Of a stretch of DNA of 48,943 nt, positions 31,591-40,661 are shown in pieces. Within the stretch, counting starts at the first letter, position 1, and each line of letters begins with the position of its first letter. Source of the DNA: DATAXV01 sp036272915 (GTDB taxonomy: Bacteria > Chloroflexota > Dormibacteria > Dormibacterales > Dormibacteraceae); NCBI GenBank assembly GCA_036272915.1, contig DATAXV010000200.1, positions 1 through 48,943 on the forward strand, given 5' to 3'. The translations under genes were made by a program, and so were the position numbers. Below the pieces are notes generated by a model. It was not told where the DNA came from. It did no database searches and saw only the letters and a program-made list of their open reading frames with translations.

Positions 31591-32478
31591 TCAGACGGGA
31601 GCCCCGGTCCTCGCCGTCCGCGCGACCTCCATCACGTACTGCCCGTAGGTCGACTTGCTCAGGCCCTCGCCCCTCGCGTAGCAGGCATCGGCATCGATGA
31701 AGCCCATCCGCAGGGCGATCTCCTCCAGGCAGGCGATACGCACACCGGTGCGCGTCTCCATGACCTGGACGAACTGGGCCGCCTGCAGCAGCGACGCGTG
31801 GGTCCCGGTGTCGAGCCAGGCGAAGCCACGGCCGAGATCGATCATCCGGGCCCGCCCCTGGCGGATGTAGGCGAGGTTCAGATCGGTGATCTCGAGCTCG
31901 CCCCGGGGGGAGGGCCGCAGCTCCTTGGCCAGGTCGGAGCCCTGACCGTCGTAGAGATAGAGGCCGGTGATGGCCCGGTTCGACTTGGGCCGCTCCGGCT
32001 TCTCCTCGATCGAGAGCAGGCGGCCGTCGGCGTCGACCTCGGCGACGCCGAAGCGCTCGGGATCGGACACCGGGTAGCCGAACAGCGTGCACCCGTCGTT
32101 TTCCTCGACCGCCCGCTGCAGCATGGTCGCGAAGCCGGGGCCGTGGAAGACGTTGTCGCCGAGGACCAGGGCCACGTCGCTGCCGCCGAGGAACGGCTCG
32201 CCGATGATCAGCGCCTCGGCCAGCCCCCTCGGCTCGTCCTGCTCCGCGTAGGAGATGGACAGCCCGAGGTCGGAGCCGTCGCCGAACAGCCGCTGCATGA
32301 GCGGGAGGTCGACGGGCGTCGAGATGATCAGGATGTCCCTGATGCCGGCCAGCATCAGGACCGACATCGGGTAGTAGATCATCGGCTTGTCGTAGACGGG
32401 CAGGAGCTGCTTGCAGATCGCCGTGGTCGCGGGATGCAGGCGGGTCCCGGCTCCGCCGGCGAGGACGATGCCCTTCAT
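31591..32478 (-). CDS. rfbA: Glucose-1-phosphate thymidylyltransferase
   Basis: The 295-residue protein from ATG 32478 (MKGIVLAGGAGTRLHPATTAICKQLLPVYDKPMIYYP) matches RmlA through its length. The GGAGTRL nucleotide loop, Lys in ICKQLLPVYDKPM, LGDNVFHGPGF (Mg-binding Asp), FGVAEVDADGRLLSIEEKP, LEITDLN and FAWLDTGTHASLLQA are all intact. It makes dTDP-glucose, the first step to dTDP-rhamnose and other deoxysugars. None of rmlB, rmlC or rmlD is in this window, so the pathway must be completed elsewhere. GTG 32487 is a possible longer start. Confidence 0.95.
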   Translation of the reverse strand: MKGIVLAGGAGTRLHPATTAICKQLLPVYDKPMIYYPMSVLMLAGIRDILIISTPVDLPLMQRLFGDGSDLGLSISYAEQDEPRGLAEALIIGEPFLGGSDVALVLGDNVFHGPGFATMLQRAVEENDGCTLFGYPVSDPERFGVAEVDADGRLLSIEEKPERPKSNRAITGLYLYDGQGSDLAKELRPSPRGELEITDLNLAYIRQGRARMIDLGRGFAWLDTGTHASLLQAAQFVQVMETRTGVRIACLEEIALRMGFIDADACYARGEGLSKSTYGQYVMEVARTARTGAPV

Positions 32479-32684
32479 CGGGCGCACCGGCCGAACTGGC
32501 GGCCGGCGTCTCTGCGCGTGGTGGTCATCTGAATCTGGACTCCCTGTTGTCGTCTCCGTCCGGCCGGACGCTCACTCGGAGGGCACCGCCGCTCCGAGCC
32601 CGCGCGCCGTGTCGCCGGCGGGCATGCTCCAGGCACCGGTACATGATGAACCACCGCCCGGACCGGGGGCGGAGGCGCGGCCGG

Positions 32685-33396
32685 TCATGGCCAGGAGGGC
32701 GGTGCGTCGCCGGCTCCCGCCGCCCAGCTCCGGTCGGGGCGGGCGCCAAGCCGGTAGCGAAGGGTTCCGCCGGTGGTCGTGATCGACGGCTGCAGCCCGT
32801 CGCGCGACCATCCTTTGCTCTTGCCGTTCAGGGTGAGGCGCTGGACGTAGGGCGAGCCGGGCGTGGCGCCGGCGGCGCCGATCTGCAGGGCTTGGTCGCC
32901 GGTGCCGTCATCAGCCGAAGGGCGGCGCCCGTGTCGAAGTCGCGGGCGCCGGAGGCGTACAGGTCGGACAGGATCGCCTCCGCCGGGTCGCCGGCCATGA
33001 TGTGGGTCTCGCCGCCCGGATCGCCGCTCACGGCCCGGTCGTGGGCAGCACCGGCACATCTCCGAAGGCGCCGCAGCCGGGCCGGCTGAGGTGGGTCAGG
33101 CTGCCCTGGATCGCGTGGTCGCCGTGGTCGTAGGCGCCCCCGAAGGTCCGGTCGGGGATGGTGTCGGGACGCCACCGGACCATGCCGGAAGGCACGTCGG
33201 CGCCGGGGAAGGCGTTGACGCCGCCCGAGGTCCCGATGAACGGATCGACCAGCGATGCCGGACCGCGCACCGGGCCCGTGGCCGCCGCCGGACGCGCCAC
33301 GGCTCCGCGGCCGGTCAGCCGGACCAGCGCGGCGAGCACCGCGATGGGGGACGAGAACCTTCCTCCCTGGCTTCCCATGGTCGCCATCCCCACCAT
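32685..33396 (-). pseudogene. Decayed GH92-type alpha-mannosidase
   Basis: Three pieces of one family-92 glycoside hydrolase lie in order on the minus strand but in different frames. Piece 1, about 33396-33031: a signal-like start and PFIGTSGGVNAFPGADVPSG, RWRPDT, THLSRPGCGAFGDVPVLPTTG, then a stop at 33028. Piece 2, about 33025-32903: GGETHIMAGDPAEAILSDLY, ASGARDFDTGAALRLM. Piece 3, about 32888-32685: SPYVQRLTLNGK, TTTGGTLRYRLGARPDRSW and DAPPSWP, the family's C-terminus. The intervening catalytic domain, several hundred residues in intact members, is missing. The remaining ends show internal deletions plus frameshifts. Its loss is probably recent, since the remnants are still well conserved. 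Confidence 0.75.
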
Positions 33397-33443
33397 CGCA
33401 AGGTGAGCGCAAGCCGTCAAGGCGGCGCTCCCTCCCGAGCCAT

Positions 33444-33449
33444 TACCTT
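33444..33449 (+). promoter_or_regulatory. Candidate -10 box TACCTT for a leaderless glgX
   Basis: TACCTT ends 6 bases before GTG 33456, which would place transcription start at or next to the start codon. No Shine-Dalgarno is present before this GTG. No clear -35 was seen. Confidence 0.4.
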
Positions 33450-33455
33450 AGCGAG

Positions 33456-35555
33456 GTGAACGTCAGGCCCGGCCATCCCTATCCCCTGGGGGCGAGCTTC
33501 CAGGGGACGGGGACGAACTTCTCCATATTCTCCGAGGTCGCCGAGCGCGTCGAGCTCTGCCTGTTCGACGAGCAGGGCAACGAGACGCGCGTCGACCTGG
33601 CCGAGCAGACCGCCCTCTGCTGGCACGGCTACCTGCCCAACGTCTATCCCGGCCAGCGCTACGGCTTTCGCGTCCACGGTCCCTTCGAGCCGTCCAAGCA
33701 GGGGACCCGCTGCAACCCATCCAAGCTGCTGCTCGACCCCTACGCCCGCGCCGTCGAGGGCCAGGTGCGCTGGGACCCCTCCGTGTACGGGTACCCGGTG
33801 GGCGGGGACGACTCCACCCGCGACGATCGTGACTCGGGGCCCTTCATGCCCAAGGCCGTGGTCACCAACCCCTGGTTCAACTGGAACGGGGACCGGCTGC
33901 CGAAGACGCCCTGGCACGACACCGTCATCTACGAGACGCACGTCAAGGGCTTCACCTGGCTCCATCCGGACATCCCCAAGGACATCCGCGGCACCTTCCT
34001 CGGCCTCGCCCACCCGGCCGCTCTCGATCACTTCCAGCGCCTCGGCGTGACCGCCGTCGAGCTGATGCCCACGCACCAGTTCGTGCACGACCAGGTGCTG
34101 GTCGAGAAGGGCCTGCGCAACTACTGGGGCTACAACTCGATCGGCTACTTCGCGCCGCACAACGAGTACTCCTCCAGCGGCCAGCTGGGCCAGCAGGTGC
34201 AGGAGTTCAAGGAGATGGTGCGGACCCTGCACCGGATCGGCATCGAGGTGATCCTCGACGTGGTCTACAACCACACGGCCGAGGGCAACCACATGGGGCC
34301 GACCCTCTCCTTCCGGGGCATCGACAACCAGGCCTATTACCGCCTCGCCGACAACGACAAGCGCTTCTACGTCGACTACACGGGCACCGGCAACAGCCTC
34401 AACATGCGGCACCCGCACGTCCTGCAGCTGATCATGGACAGCCTCCGTTACTGGGTCCAGGACATGCACGTCGACGGCTTTCGCTTCGACCTCGCCGCCA
34501 CGCTGGCCCGCGAGCTGCACGACGTCGACCGTCTCTCCGCCTTCTTCGACCTCATCCAGCAGGACCCGGTGCTCTCCCAGGTGAAGCTGATCGCCGAGCC
34601 CTGGGATGTCGGCGAGGGCGGCTACCAGGTCGGCAACTTCCCCGTCCTCTGGTCGGAGTGGAACGGGCGCTACCGGGACACCGTGCGCGACTACTGGCGC
34701 AGCGACCCGGGCACCGTCTCCGACTTCGCCTACCGCTTCACCGGCTCCTCCGACCTCTATGAGTGGAGCGGCCGCAAGCCGTACGCGAGCGTCAACTTCG
34801 TCACCGCCCACGACGGCTTCCCCCTGCGCGACCTCGTCTCCTACAACCAGAAGCACAACGAGGCCAACGGCGAGGGCAACAAGGACGGGACCGACGACAA
34901 CCGCTCCTGGAACTGCGGCGTCGAGGGCGAGACCGACGATGCCGAGGTCACCGCCCTGAGGGCCAGGCAGCAGCGCAACTTCCTGACCTCGCTGCTGCTC
35001 TCCCAGGGCGTGCCCATGATCCTCTCCGGCGACGAGCTGGGCCGCACCCAGAAGGGCAACAACAACGCCTACTGCCAGGACTCCGAGATCTCCTGGATCG
35101 ACTGGGCGCACCAGGACACCGAGCTCCTCCGCTTCACCGAGCGGCTGCTGGCGCTGCGCCGGCACCACCCCGTCTTCCGCCGCCGCCGCTGGTTCCAGGG
35201 CCGCTCCATCCGCGGCGACCAGGCCGGCGCCGACATCGGCTGGTTCAAGCCGGACGGGGGAGTCATGAGCGAGGAGGACTGGCAGGCCGGCTTCGCCCGC
35301 TCCCTCGCCGTCTACGTCAACGGCGAGGAGATCGCGGCGGTCGACGACTACGGCCGCCGGGAGAGCGACGACAGCTTCTTCATCTGCTTCAACGCCTACA
35401 CCGAGCCTCTCGACTTCGTGCTGCCGCCCGCCTCCTTCGGCAAGCGCTGGCTGCGCATCGTCGACACCTCCGAGCCAACGCCCCGCTCCTACCGGGCGCG
35501 GTCGGCGGTGCTGGTCGAAGGCCGGGCCCTGTGCCTCCTGCAGCGTGTCGAGTAG
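33456..35555 (+). CDS. glgX: Glycogen debranching enzyme (TreX/GlgX)
   Basis: This 699-residue GH13_11 enzyme starts at GTG 33456 (VNVRPGHPYPLGASFQGTGTNFS). An N-terminal CBM48 fold comes first (about 5-120). In the catalytic barrel the nucleophile is Asp345 (VDGFRFDLAATLAREL), the acid/base Glu381 (LIAEPWDVGEGGYQVGNFP), and the stabiliser Asp453 (TAHDGFPLRDLVSYN). The residues around 460-475 (KHNEANGEGNKDG) and NAYCQDSEISWIDW are typical. It cleaves alpha-1,6 branches from glycogen, giving linear maltodextrins for TreY. The gene overlaps treY by 11 bases. Confidence 0.97.
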   Translation: MNVRPGHPYPLGASFQGTGTNFSIFSEVAERVELCLFDEQGNETRVDLAEQTALCWHGYLPNVYPGQRYGFRVHGPFEPSKQGTRCNPSKLLLDPYARAVEGQVRWDPSVYGYPVGGDDSTRDDRDSGPFMPKAVVTNPWFNWNGDRLPKTPWHDTVIYETHVKGFTWLHPDIPKDIRGTFLGLAHPAALDHFQRLGVTAVELMPTHQFVHDQVLVEKGLRNYWGYNSIGYFAPHNEYSSSGQLGQQVQEFKEMVRTLHRIGIEVILDVVYNHTAEGNHMGPTLSFRGIDNQAYYRLADNDKRFYVDYTGTGNSLNMRHPHVLQLIMDSLRYWVQDMHVDGFRFDLAATLARELHDVDRLSAFFDLIQQDPVLSQVKLIAEPWDVGEGGYQVGNFPVLWSEWNGRYRDTVRDYWRSDPGTVSDFAYRFTGSSDLYEWSGRKPYASVNFVTAHDGFPLRDLVSYNQKHNEANGEGNKDGTDDNRSWNCGVEGETDDAEVTALRARQQRNFLTSLLLSQGVPMILSGDELGRTQKGNNNAYCQDSEISWIDWAHQDTELLRFTERLLALRRHHPVFRRRRWFQGRSIRGDQAGADIGWFKPDGGVMSEEDWQAGFARSLAVYVNGEEIAAVDDYGRRESDDSFFICFNAYTEPLDFVLPPASFGKRWLRIVDTSEPTPRSYRARSAVLVEGRALCLLQRVE

Positions 35556-38193
35556 TCCCCGGCCGCTGACCGCCACCTACCGGCTCCAGCTCGGGCCCAA
35601 CCTGGACCTGGCCGGGGCAGCATCGCTCATCCCCTATCTCGAGCGCCTCGGGGTCAGCCACCTGTACGTCTCGCCGCTGCTCCAGGCCGCGCCCGGCTCG
35701 ACGCACGGCTACGACGTCGTCGACCACGGCCTGGTCAGCGCCGAGCTGGGCGGAGAGGCCGGTCGCACGCGGCTGGTGGAGACCCTCCGGGAGCGGGGCA
35801 TGGGCCTCGTCCTCGACATCGTCCCCAACCACATGGCCATCGCCGGACGGCACAACCGCTGGTGGTGGGACGTGCTGGAGAACGGCGCCTCCTCCCGGTA
35901 CGCGCTCGCCTTCGACATCGCCTGGGAGCCTCCCGACGGCCAGCAGCGGGGCCAGATCCTGGTGCCGCTGCTCGGCGACCACTACGGCCGGGTGCTGGAG
36001 CGGGGCGAGTTCCGGCTGATCCGGGACGGGGGCGCGATCATCCTCCGCTACTGGGAGCACGAGTGCCCGATCGCGGTCGACACCCTGGCCGGCCCCCTGC
36101 GCGAGGCGGCGGTGGCGACCGGGTCGGCGGAGATGGCCGAGCTGGCCGAGGCCTGCCAGGCCCTGCCCGAGCGGCACCTCGCCCCCGACGCCGAGCGCCG
36201 AGCGCGACACGAGCAGAAGGAGGCGATCCTCCAGCGGCTGGCCGCCCTCTGCGCTGCCCAGCCCGAGGTGTGCGCGGTCGTCGATGGCGAGCTGAGGGCG
36301 ATCGAGCAGGACGCCGAGCGCCTGGACGCGCTGATCTCGGCCCAGCACTTCCGGCTGGCCCGGTGGCAGACCGCCCAGAGCGAGCTCGACTACCGCCGCT
36401 TCTTCGACGTCCAGACCCTGGTCGGGCTGCGCATGGAGGAGGAGGACGTCTTCCGGGAGAGCCACGACCTGATCCTGTCATGGCTCCGCGACGGCTCCGT
36501 CCAGGGCCTCCGCATCGATCATGTCGACGGGCTGCACGACCCCGAGGGCTACCTCCGCCGGCTGAGCCTGGAGGCGCCCGGAGCCTGGGTCGTGGTCGAG
36601 AAGATCCTGGCCGATGGGGAGCGGCTGCCCAGCCGGTGGCCGGTGGCCGGCACCACCGGCTACGACTTCGCCGCCATGGCCCTCGGGCTCTTCGTCGACC
36701 CGGCCGGCGAGAAGGACCTGACCGCGATCTGGGAGGAGCTCACCGGGGACACCGTCCCCTGGCCCGACGTCTCCCACCAGAGCCGGCATCACGTCATGCT
36801 CGAGCTGCTCGCCTCCGACCTGGCGCGCCTGGCCGGCGGCTTCAGCCGCGTCTGCGAGCGCAACCGGCGGTTCCGCGACTTCACCCGGATCGAGGTGCTG
36901 GAGGCGCTGCGCGAGATCCTCGCCTGCATGCCCGTATACCGGAGCTACGTCCGCCCCGAGGCGCAGGAGCTGAGCGATGCCGACCGGCACTGGCTCTCGG
37001 TCGCCGTCGCCCGCGCCCGCGAGCACCGGCCGGACTTCGACGGCGAGCTCTTCGACTTCATCCAGTCGGTCCTCCAGCTCCAGCACCGCGGCGAGGCCGA
37101 GACCGACTTCGTCGCCCGCTTCCAGCAGACCTCGGGGGCGGTGATGGGCAAGGGCGTCGAGGACACCGCCTTCTATCGCTATCTGCGGCTGGCCGGCCTC
37201 AACGAGGTGGGCGGCGACCCGGGCCGGTTCGGCGTCGAGCCGGAGGAGTTCCACCGCGACTGCCAGGCCCGCGCCGAGGAGTGGCCGGAGGCGATGATCG
37301 GTCTCTCCACGCACGACAGCAAGCGCAGCGCCGACGTCCGCTGCCGGCTGGCCGTCCTCTCCGAGGCCCCGCGGCGCTGGGCGGACGCGGTGAGGGCCTG
37401 GTCGGCCCACAACGAGCGGCATCGCAGCGGCCCCTGGCCGGACCCCGCCTTCGAGTACCTGCTCTACCAGACGCTGGTCGGGGCCTGGCCGATCGAGCCG
37501 GACCGCCTGCGCGGCTACCTGGAGAAGGCCATGCGGGAGGCGAAGGTCCACACCTCCTGGCTCCAGCCGAGCGAGGAGTACGAGCGCGCCGCCCTCGAGT
37601 TCACCGACCGCTGCCTCGGCGACGCCGCCTTCCGATCCGAGCTGGAGACCCTGATCGAGGAGCTGTCGCCGGCGGCGAGGGCGACGTCGCTGTCGCTCCT
37701 CCTGCTGACCCTTACCGCGCCCGGCGTCCCCGACGTCTATCAGGGCTCCGAGCTCTGGGACAACCGGCTCGTCGACCCCGACAACCGCGGCCCGGTCGAC
37801 TTCGGCCGCCGGCGGGACCTCCTCGAGGAGATCGACCACCTGACCGCGGAGGACTGTTGGAAGCGGGCGGCGGAGGGTCTGCCCAAGATGCTGCTGCTCA
37901 CGCGCGGACTGCGCCTCCGATCGGAGGAGCCGGACGCCTTTCGGGGCCGGTACCGGCCTCTGGAGGTGAGGGGCGAGAGGGCGGACCACCTGATCGCGTA
38001 CGAGCGTGGCGAACGGGTGGTGGCGCTCGCGCCGAGGCTGTGCCACGGCCTCGGGGCATGGCAGGACACGACGGTCGAGATCGAGGAGGGCAGCTGGCGC
38101 GACGTCCTCGGTGGCGGAACGGTGGGCGGCGGCCGGATGCGGCTGGCCGACCTTCTCAGCGGCTTCCCCGTCGGTCTTCTGCGTCGGGAGTAG
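35545..38193 (+). CDS. treY: Malto-oligosyltrehalose synthase
   Basis: The 882-residue protein begins PRPLTATYRLQLGPNLDLAGAASLIPYLERLGVSHLYVSPLLQAAPGSTHGYDVVD, the TreY signature. The catalytic nucleophile is Asp325 (GLRIDHVDGLHDPEGYL) and the acid Glu352 (WVVVEKILADGE). GTTGYDFA, MGKGVEDTAFYRY, STHDSKRSADVRCRL and PGVPDVYQGSELWDNRLVDPDNRGPVDF are the other family blocks. It turns the reducing end of a maltodextrin into a trehalosyl unit by alpha-1,1 isomerisation. It overlaps glgX by 11 bases, so the two are transcribed together. Start is GTG. Confidence 0.97.
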   Translation: MSSSPRPLTATYRLQLGPNLDLAGAASLIPYLERLGVSHLYVSPLLQAAPGSTHGYDVVDHGLVSAELGGEAGRTRLVETLRERGMGLVLDIVPNHMAIAGRHNRWWWDVLENGASSRYALAFDIAWEPPDGQQRGQILVPLLGDHYGRVLERGEFRLIRDGGAIILRYWEHECPIAVDTLAGPLREAAVATGSAEMAELAEACQALPERHLAPDAERRARHEQKEAILQRLAALCAAQPEVCAVVDGELRAIEQDAERLDALISAQHFRLARWQTAQSELDYRRFFDVQTLVGLRMEEEDVFRESHDLILSWLRDGSVQGLRIDHVDGLHDPEGYLRRLSLEAPGAWVVVEKILADGERLPSRWPVAGTTGYDFAAMALGLFVDPAGEKDLTAIWEELTGDTVPWPDVSHQSRHHVMLELLASDLARLAGGFSRVCERNRRFRDFTRIEVLEALREILACMPVYRSYVRPEAQELSDADRHWLSVAVARAREHRPDFDGELFDFIQSVLQLQHRGEAETDFVARFQQTSGAVMGKGVEDTAFYRYLRLAGLNEVGGDPGRFGVEPEEFHRDCQARAEEWPEAMIGLSTHDSKRSADVRCRLAVLSEAPRRWADAVRAWSAHNERHRSGPWPDPAFEYLLYQTLVGAWPIEPDRLRGYLEKAMREAKVHTSWLQPSEEYERAALEFTDRCLGDAAFRSELETLIEELSPAARATSLSLLLLTLTAPGVPDVYQGSELWDNRLVDPDNRGPVDFGRRRDLLEEIDHLTAEDCWKRAAEGLPKMLLLTRGLRLRSEEPDAFRGRYRPLEVRGERADHLIAYERGERVVALAPRLCHGLGAWQDTTVEIEEGSWRDVLGGGTVGGGRMRLADLLSGFPVGLLRRE

Positions 38194-38221
38194 CCGCGGT
38201 CAAACGCACTCCAGGCCTGAT

Positions 38222-38623
38222 CTACGGGCGTCCACGGCGCTTCGCAAGGTGCCATGGCGCAGTGCGCTCTCGCAGGTTCTCGGCGATCGGCCGGACGCCG
38301 TCGAGATCATGGACAACGATCCCGATGATGAAGTCATAGGCCTCGTCGTTGGTCATGGTCAGCCGCGCGCCGTTCATGCCGAGGAAGGCGATGGCGCTCC
38401 CCAGCGCGAGGCGCTTGTTTCCGTCGACCAGGGCGTGGTCGCAGCTGAGCGAGTGGATCAGCGCCGCGCATTTGTCGCCGAGCGTCGGATAGGCGTCCTT
38501 GCCGAAGACCGTGGATCGCGGACGAGCGCAGGCCGAGGCCAGCAGCCCATGATCCCGCACCTCGACGCGGCCAGCGATCCGCTCCGCGATCTGCAGCAGG
38601 TCCTCGACGCTGAGGTAGATCAC
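38222..38623 (-). CDS. Doc-type (Fic-fold) toxin of a toxin-antitoxin pair
   Basis: The 133-residue protein (MIYLSVEDLLQIAERIAGRVEVRDHGLLASACARP) has the Doc layout. The active-site segment is HALVDGNKRLAL (His63 to Arg71), close to the H-x-F-x-D/N-x-N-K-R Doc consensus. Doc toxins phosphorylate elongation factor EF-Tu. The start ATG overlaps the stop of the antitoxin (ATGA), a typical toxin-antitoxin arrangement. It converges with treY, which ends 28 bases away. The side chains that carry catalysis (His, Asp, Lys and Arg) are intact. Confidence 0.88.
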   Translation of the reverse strand: MIYLSVEDLLQIAERIAGRVEVRDHGLLASACARPRSTVFGKDAYPTLGDKCAALIHSLSCDHALVDGNKRLALGSAIAFLGMNGARLTMTNDEAYDFIIGIVVHDLDGVRPIAENLRERTAPWHLAKRRGRP

Positions 38624-38823
38624 TCCCCCAGCCGTCGCAGCGCCTCGGCGTAGCGCGGCAGCTCCTCATCGAGCACCGCATCCAGCAGGTCCTGATGGCT
38701 GGTGCGCTCGATGTACTCACGGATCGCCTGCCGGGCGACCTCCTGCATGGAGCGGCCCTCGCGGTCCGCGCGTCTGCGCAGGGCATCGTTCTCTCCATCG
38801 TCAAGCCGCAGAGTCATGGCCAT
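38620..38823 (-). CDS. Ribbon-helix-helix antitoxin
   Basis: The 67-residue protein (MAMTLRLDDGENDALRRRADREGRSMQEVARQAIREYIERTSHQDLLDA) starts with the RHH strand TLRLDDGENDALRRRA, then the two-helix dimer fold to about residue 45, and a C-terminal toxin-binding helix (VLDEELPRYAEALRRLGE). Longer in-frame starts to 38934 run through the operator. The -10 box TATCAT is 7 bases before ATG 38823, so the message is probably leaderless. It overlaps the toxin gene by 4 bases. Confidence 0.88.
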   Translation of the reverse strand: MAMTLRLDDGENDALRRRADREGRSMQEVARQAIREYIERTSHQDLLDAVLDEELPRYAEALRRLGE

Positions 38824-38830
38824 GCGACGG

Positions 38831-38850
38831 ATGATACCGTCTCTGATACC
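38831..38850 (-). promoter_or_regulatory. Toxin-antitoxin promoter with tandem GGTATCA operator
   Basis: On the minus strand GGTATCA occurs twice, 12 bases apart (plus-strand copies of TGATACC at 38832-38838 and 38844-38850). The downstream copy contains the -10 box TATCAT. RHH antitoxins bind short tandem sites, so this is the expected autoregulation operator. Confidence 0.6.
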
Positions 38851-38970
38851 ACGGGCAGATTCGTTGGGCCGGCTGCCATGGAGCGCGGGAGCAGACCCGA
38901 GAATCCGCAGAGGACGCGGACCGACCGGGTTCACCGGATCAACCTGCGAGCGTCCGGCGGGAAGGTGTCG

Positions 38971-39771
38971 TCAGGTTGAGGAGACGAGGGCGACGGGACG
39001 GACCGGAGACCCGGTGGCGCCGACCAGCTTCAGGGGCAGGCAGACGAAGCCGAACTCGGTCACGCCCGCCTCGCCGAGATCCTCCAGGTTCAGGTTCTCC
39101 AGGATGTAGATCCCGGAGCGGACCAGCAGGAGGATGTGGCCGGGCAGGTTCTCACCCAGATCCGGGTCGATCTCGTCGGGCAGATCCCAGGCGACGTTGT
39201 CGGCGCCGACCGCGGTCACGCCGACCTCCGCCAGCCAGGCGGAGACCCGACCCTCCACCCCCGAGCCCTTGAGGTAGTTGACCGGGTCGCTCCAGAGCTG
39301 TCCGTTGCCGGTCCGGACCAGCACGACGTCGCCGGCGCGCGGCTCGATCCCCTGGGCGGAGGCCGCCTCCTGGATCTCCCCGAGCCGGATCCAGCGGTTG
39401 GGCTCGACGACCGATCCCCGGTGCCGGACCAGGTCGATCAGCACGCCCCTGGCGACGAGCGGCGGGATCGACTCGACCCCGAGCTCCCGGAAGCCGAAGG
39501 CGGTCTGGATGTCCGCAGCCTCTCTGGCGCCGTGGCAGCGCAGGTCCTCGGCCTGATGGCAGAAGGCGTCGATGTGGGTGCCCGCGTGCTCGCTGGTGAC
39601 GACCACGCCGGCGGCGGAGGTCCTGCGCGTGCCCGTGCCCTCATGGCGCCGGTGGAGCAGGTACGAGTAGCCGGGCGGCTGGTGGCCGGGCGCGATCGGA
39701 TCGGTGGCGGTACGGGGCCGCTCCAGATCGAAGACGCGGACCGCGGTCGGGTCGAAGGGGATCACTGGCAC
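38971..39771 (-). CDS. Cyclase family (kynurenine formamidase-like) metal-dependent hydrolase
   Basis: The 266-residue protein from GTG 39771 has GGGAGGAG upstream on the minus strand. The metal-site motif H-x-G-T-H-x-D-x-x-x-H is intact: His62, His66, Asp68 and His72 in SEHAGTHIDAFCHQAED. Also present are VLVRTG, WLAEVGVTAVGADN and a C-terminal PLKLVGATGSPVRPVAL, the normal family end. Members hydrolyse N-formyl-kynurenine, isatin or other cyclic amides. It lies between the toxin-antitoxin pair and a DJ-1 protein; a link with tryptophan catabolism cannot be shown here. Confidence 0.9.
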   Translation of the reverse strand: MPVIPFDPTAVRVFDLERPRTATDPIAPGHQPPGYSYLLHRRHEGTGTRRTSAAGVVVTSEHAGTHIDAFCHQAEDLRCHGAREAADIQTAFGFRELGVESIPPLVARGVLIDLVRHRGSVVEPNRWIRLGEIQEAASAQGIEPRAGDVVLVRTGNGQLWSDPVNYLKGSGVEGRVSAWLAEVGVTAVGADNVAWDLPDEIDPDLGENLPGHILLLVRSGIYILENLNLEDLGEAGVTEFGFVCLPLKLVGATGSPVRPVALVSST

Positions 39772-40000
39772 GCGCTCCTCCCGGCAGATTCGGCCTCTGA
39801 CGCTGACCCCTCCAGTCTACTGACGGCCCCGGAGCCTCCCGCCCGCCCGCGAGGTCTCAGCATCGGATACGGAGGAGCTCCAACGAGGGCCGCGGGCTGC
39901 GTCCGGGACCGTCCGAGGAGGGAATGTCCATGAGGACCGGACCTGTCCGCGACTTCGCCCAGGATGAGGGACATCGACGTCATCGACTGTGGAGGCGGCC

Positions 40001-40633
40001 ATGAGCAAACCGGTTCACCTGTACGTCCTGGAGGGGATGGCCGACTGGGAGGTCGGCCATGCGATCGCCGAGCTCAACACCGCGAGCTTCAATCCCGACG
40101 GCCGCCATCAGGTGGTCACGGTGGGCGCCACCGCCGACGCCATCCGAAGCATGGGCGGCGTGACCATCGTCCCCGACACCACCCTGGCTGAGCTCGAGCC
40201 GCGGGCCAGCGCGATGCTGATCCTTCCCGGCAGCGGCGGGTGGGATCCCTCCGGCTCCGGAGGCGGCCAGGCGGCCGCCCTGGCCCTGGCCGGTCGCTTC
40301 CTCGCCGAGGGCGTCCCCGTCGCCGCCATCTGCGGAGCCACGCTGGGCCTGGCCCATGCCGGCCTGCTCGACTCCCGGAGACACACGAGCAGCCATCGCG
40401 GCTACCTGGCCGCCACCGGGTACGCCGGCGGCGATCTGTACGAGGACGCCCGGGTGGTCGTCGACGGCGACCTGATCACGGCCGGTCCGACCGAGCCGCT
40501 CGAGTTCGCCCGAGAGATCCTGCGCCGGCTCGAGGTCTACCCGCCGGCGACGCTCGACGCCTGGTACGGCCTCTACAGGACCGGGGAGGCGTCCTACTAC
40601 TTCGCGCTCGCCGGCCAGCCGCAGCGGGCCTGA
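40001..40633 (+). CDS. DJ-1/PfpI family protein
   Basis: The 210-residue protein starts at ATG 40001, with GGAGG at 39991-39995. The nucleophile elbow Cys111 is in VAAICGATLGLAHAGLL, with an acidic residue near the N-terminus (EGMADWEVGHAI) as partner. HTSSHRGYL and ADLITAGPTEPLEFAREILRRL-like segments follow the YdeA/PfpI type. These proteins act as deglycases, chaperones or amidotransferase-like enzymes; the role is not settled by sequence. The gap 39772-40000 to the divergent cyclase holds no other gene. It is followed by treZ with 28 bases between. Confidence 0.9.
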   Translation: MSKPVHLYVLEGMADWEVGHAIAELNTASFNPDGRHQVVTVGATADAIRSMGGVTIVPDTTLAELEPRASAMLILPGSGGWDPSGSGGGQAAALALAGRFLAEGVPVAAICGATLGLAHAGLLDSRRHTSSHRGYLAATGYAGGDLYEDARVVVDGDLITAGPTEPLEFAREILRRLEVYPPATLDAWYGLYRTGEASYYFALAGQPQRA

Positions 40634-40647
40634 ACCACGGGCGCCCG

Positions 40648-40653
40648 TATCAT
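40648..40653 (+). promoter_or_regulatory. Candidate -10 box TATCAT for treZ
   Basis: TATCAT ends 8 bases before the GTG start of treZ, with no Shine-Dalgarno in between, so the transcript is probably leaderless. This suggests treZ has its own promoter downstream of the DJ-1 gene. Confidence 0.45.
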
Positions 40654-40661
40654 CGGGCCCG

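Noticed and set aside
33417..35576. 719-codon minus-strand open frame
   Set aside because: It is the antisense shadow of glgX, whose catalytic residues are all in place on the plus strand.
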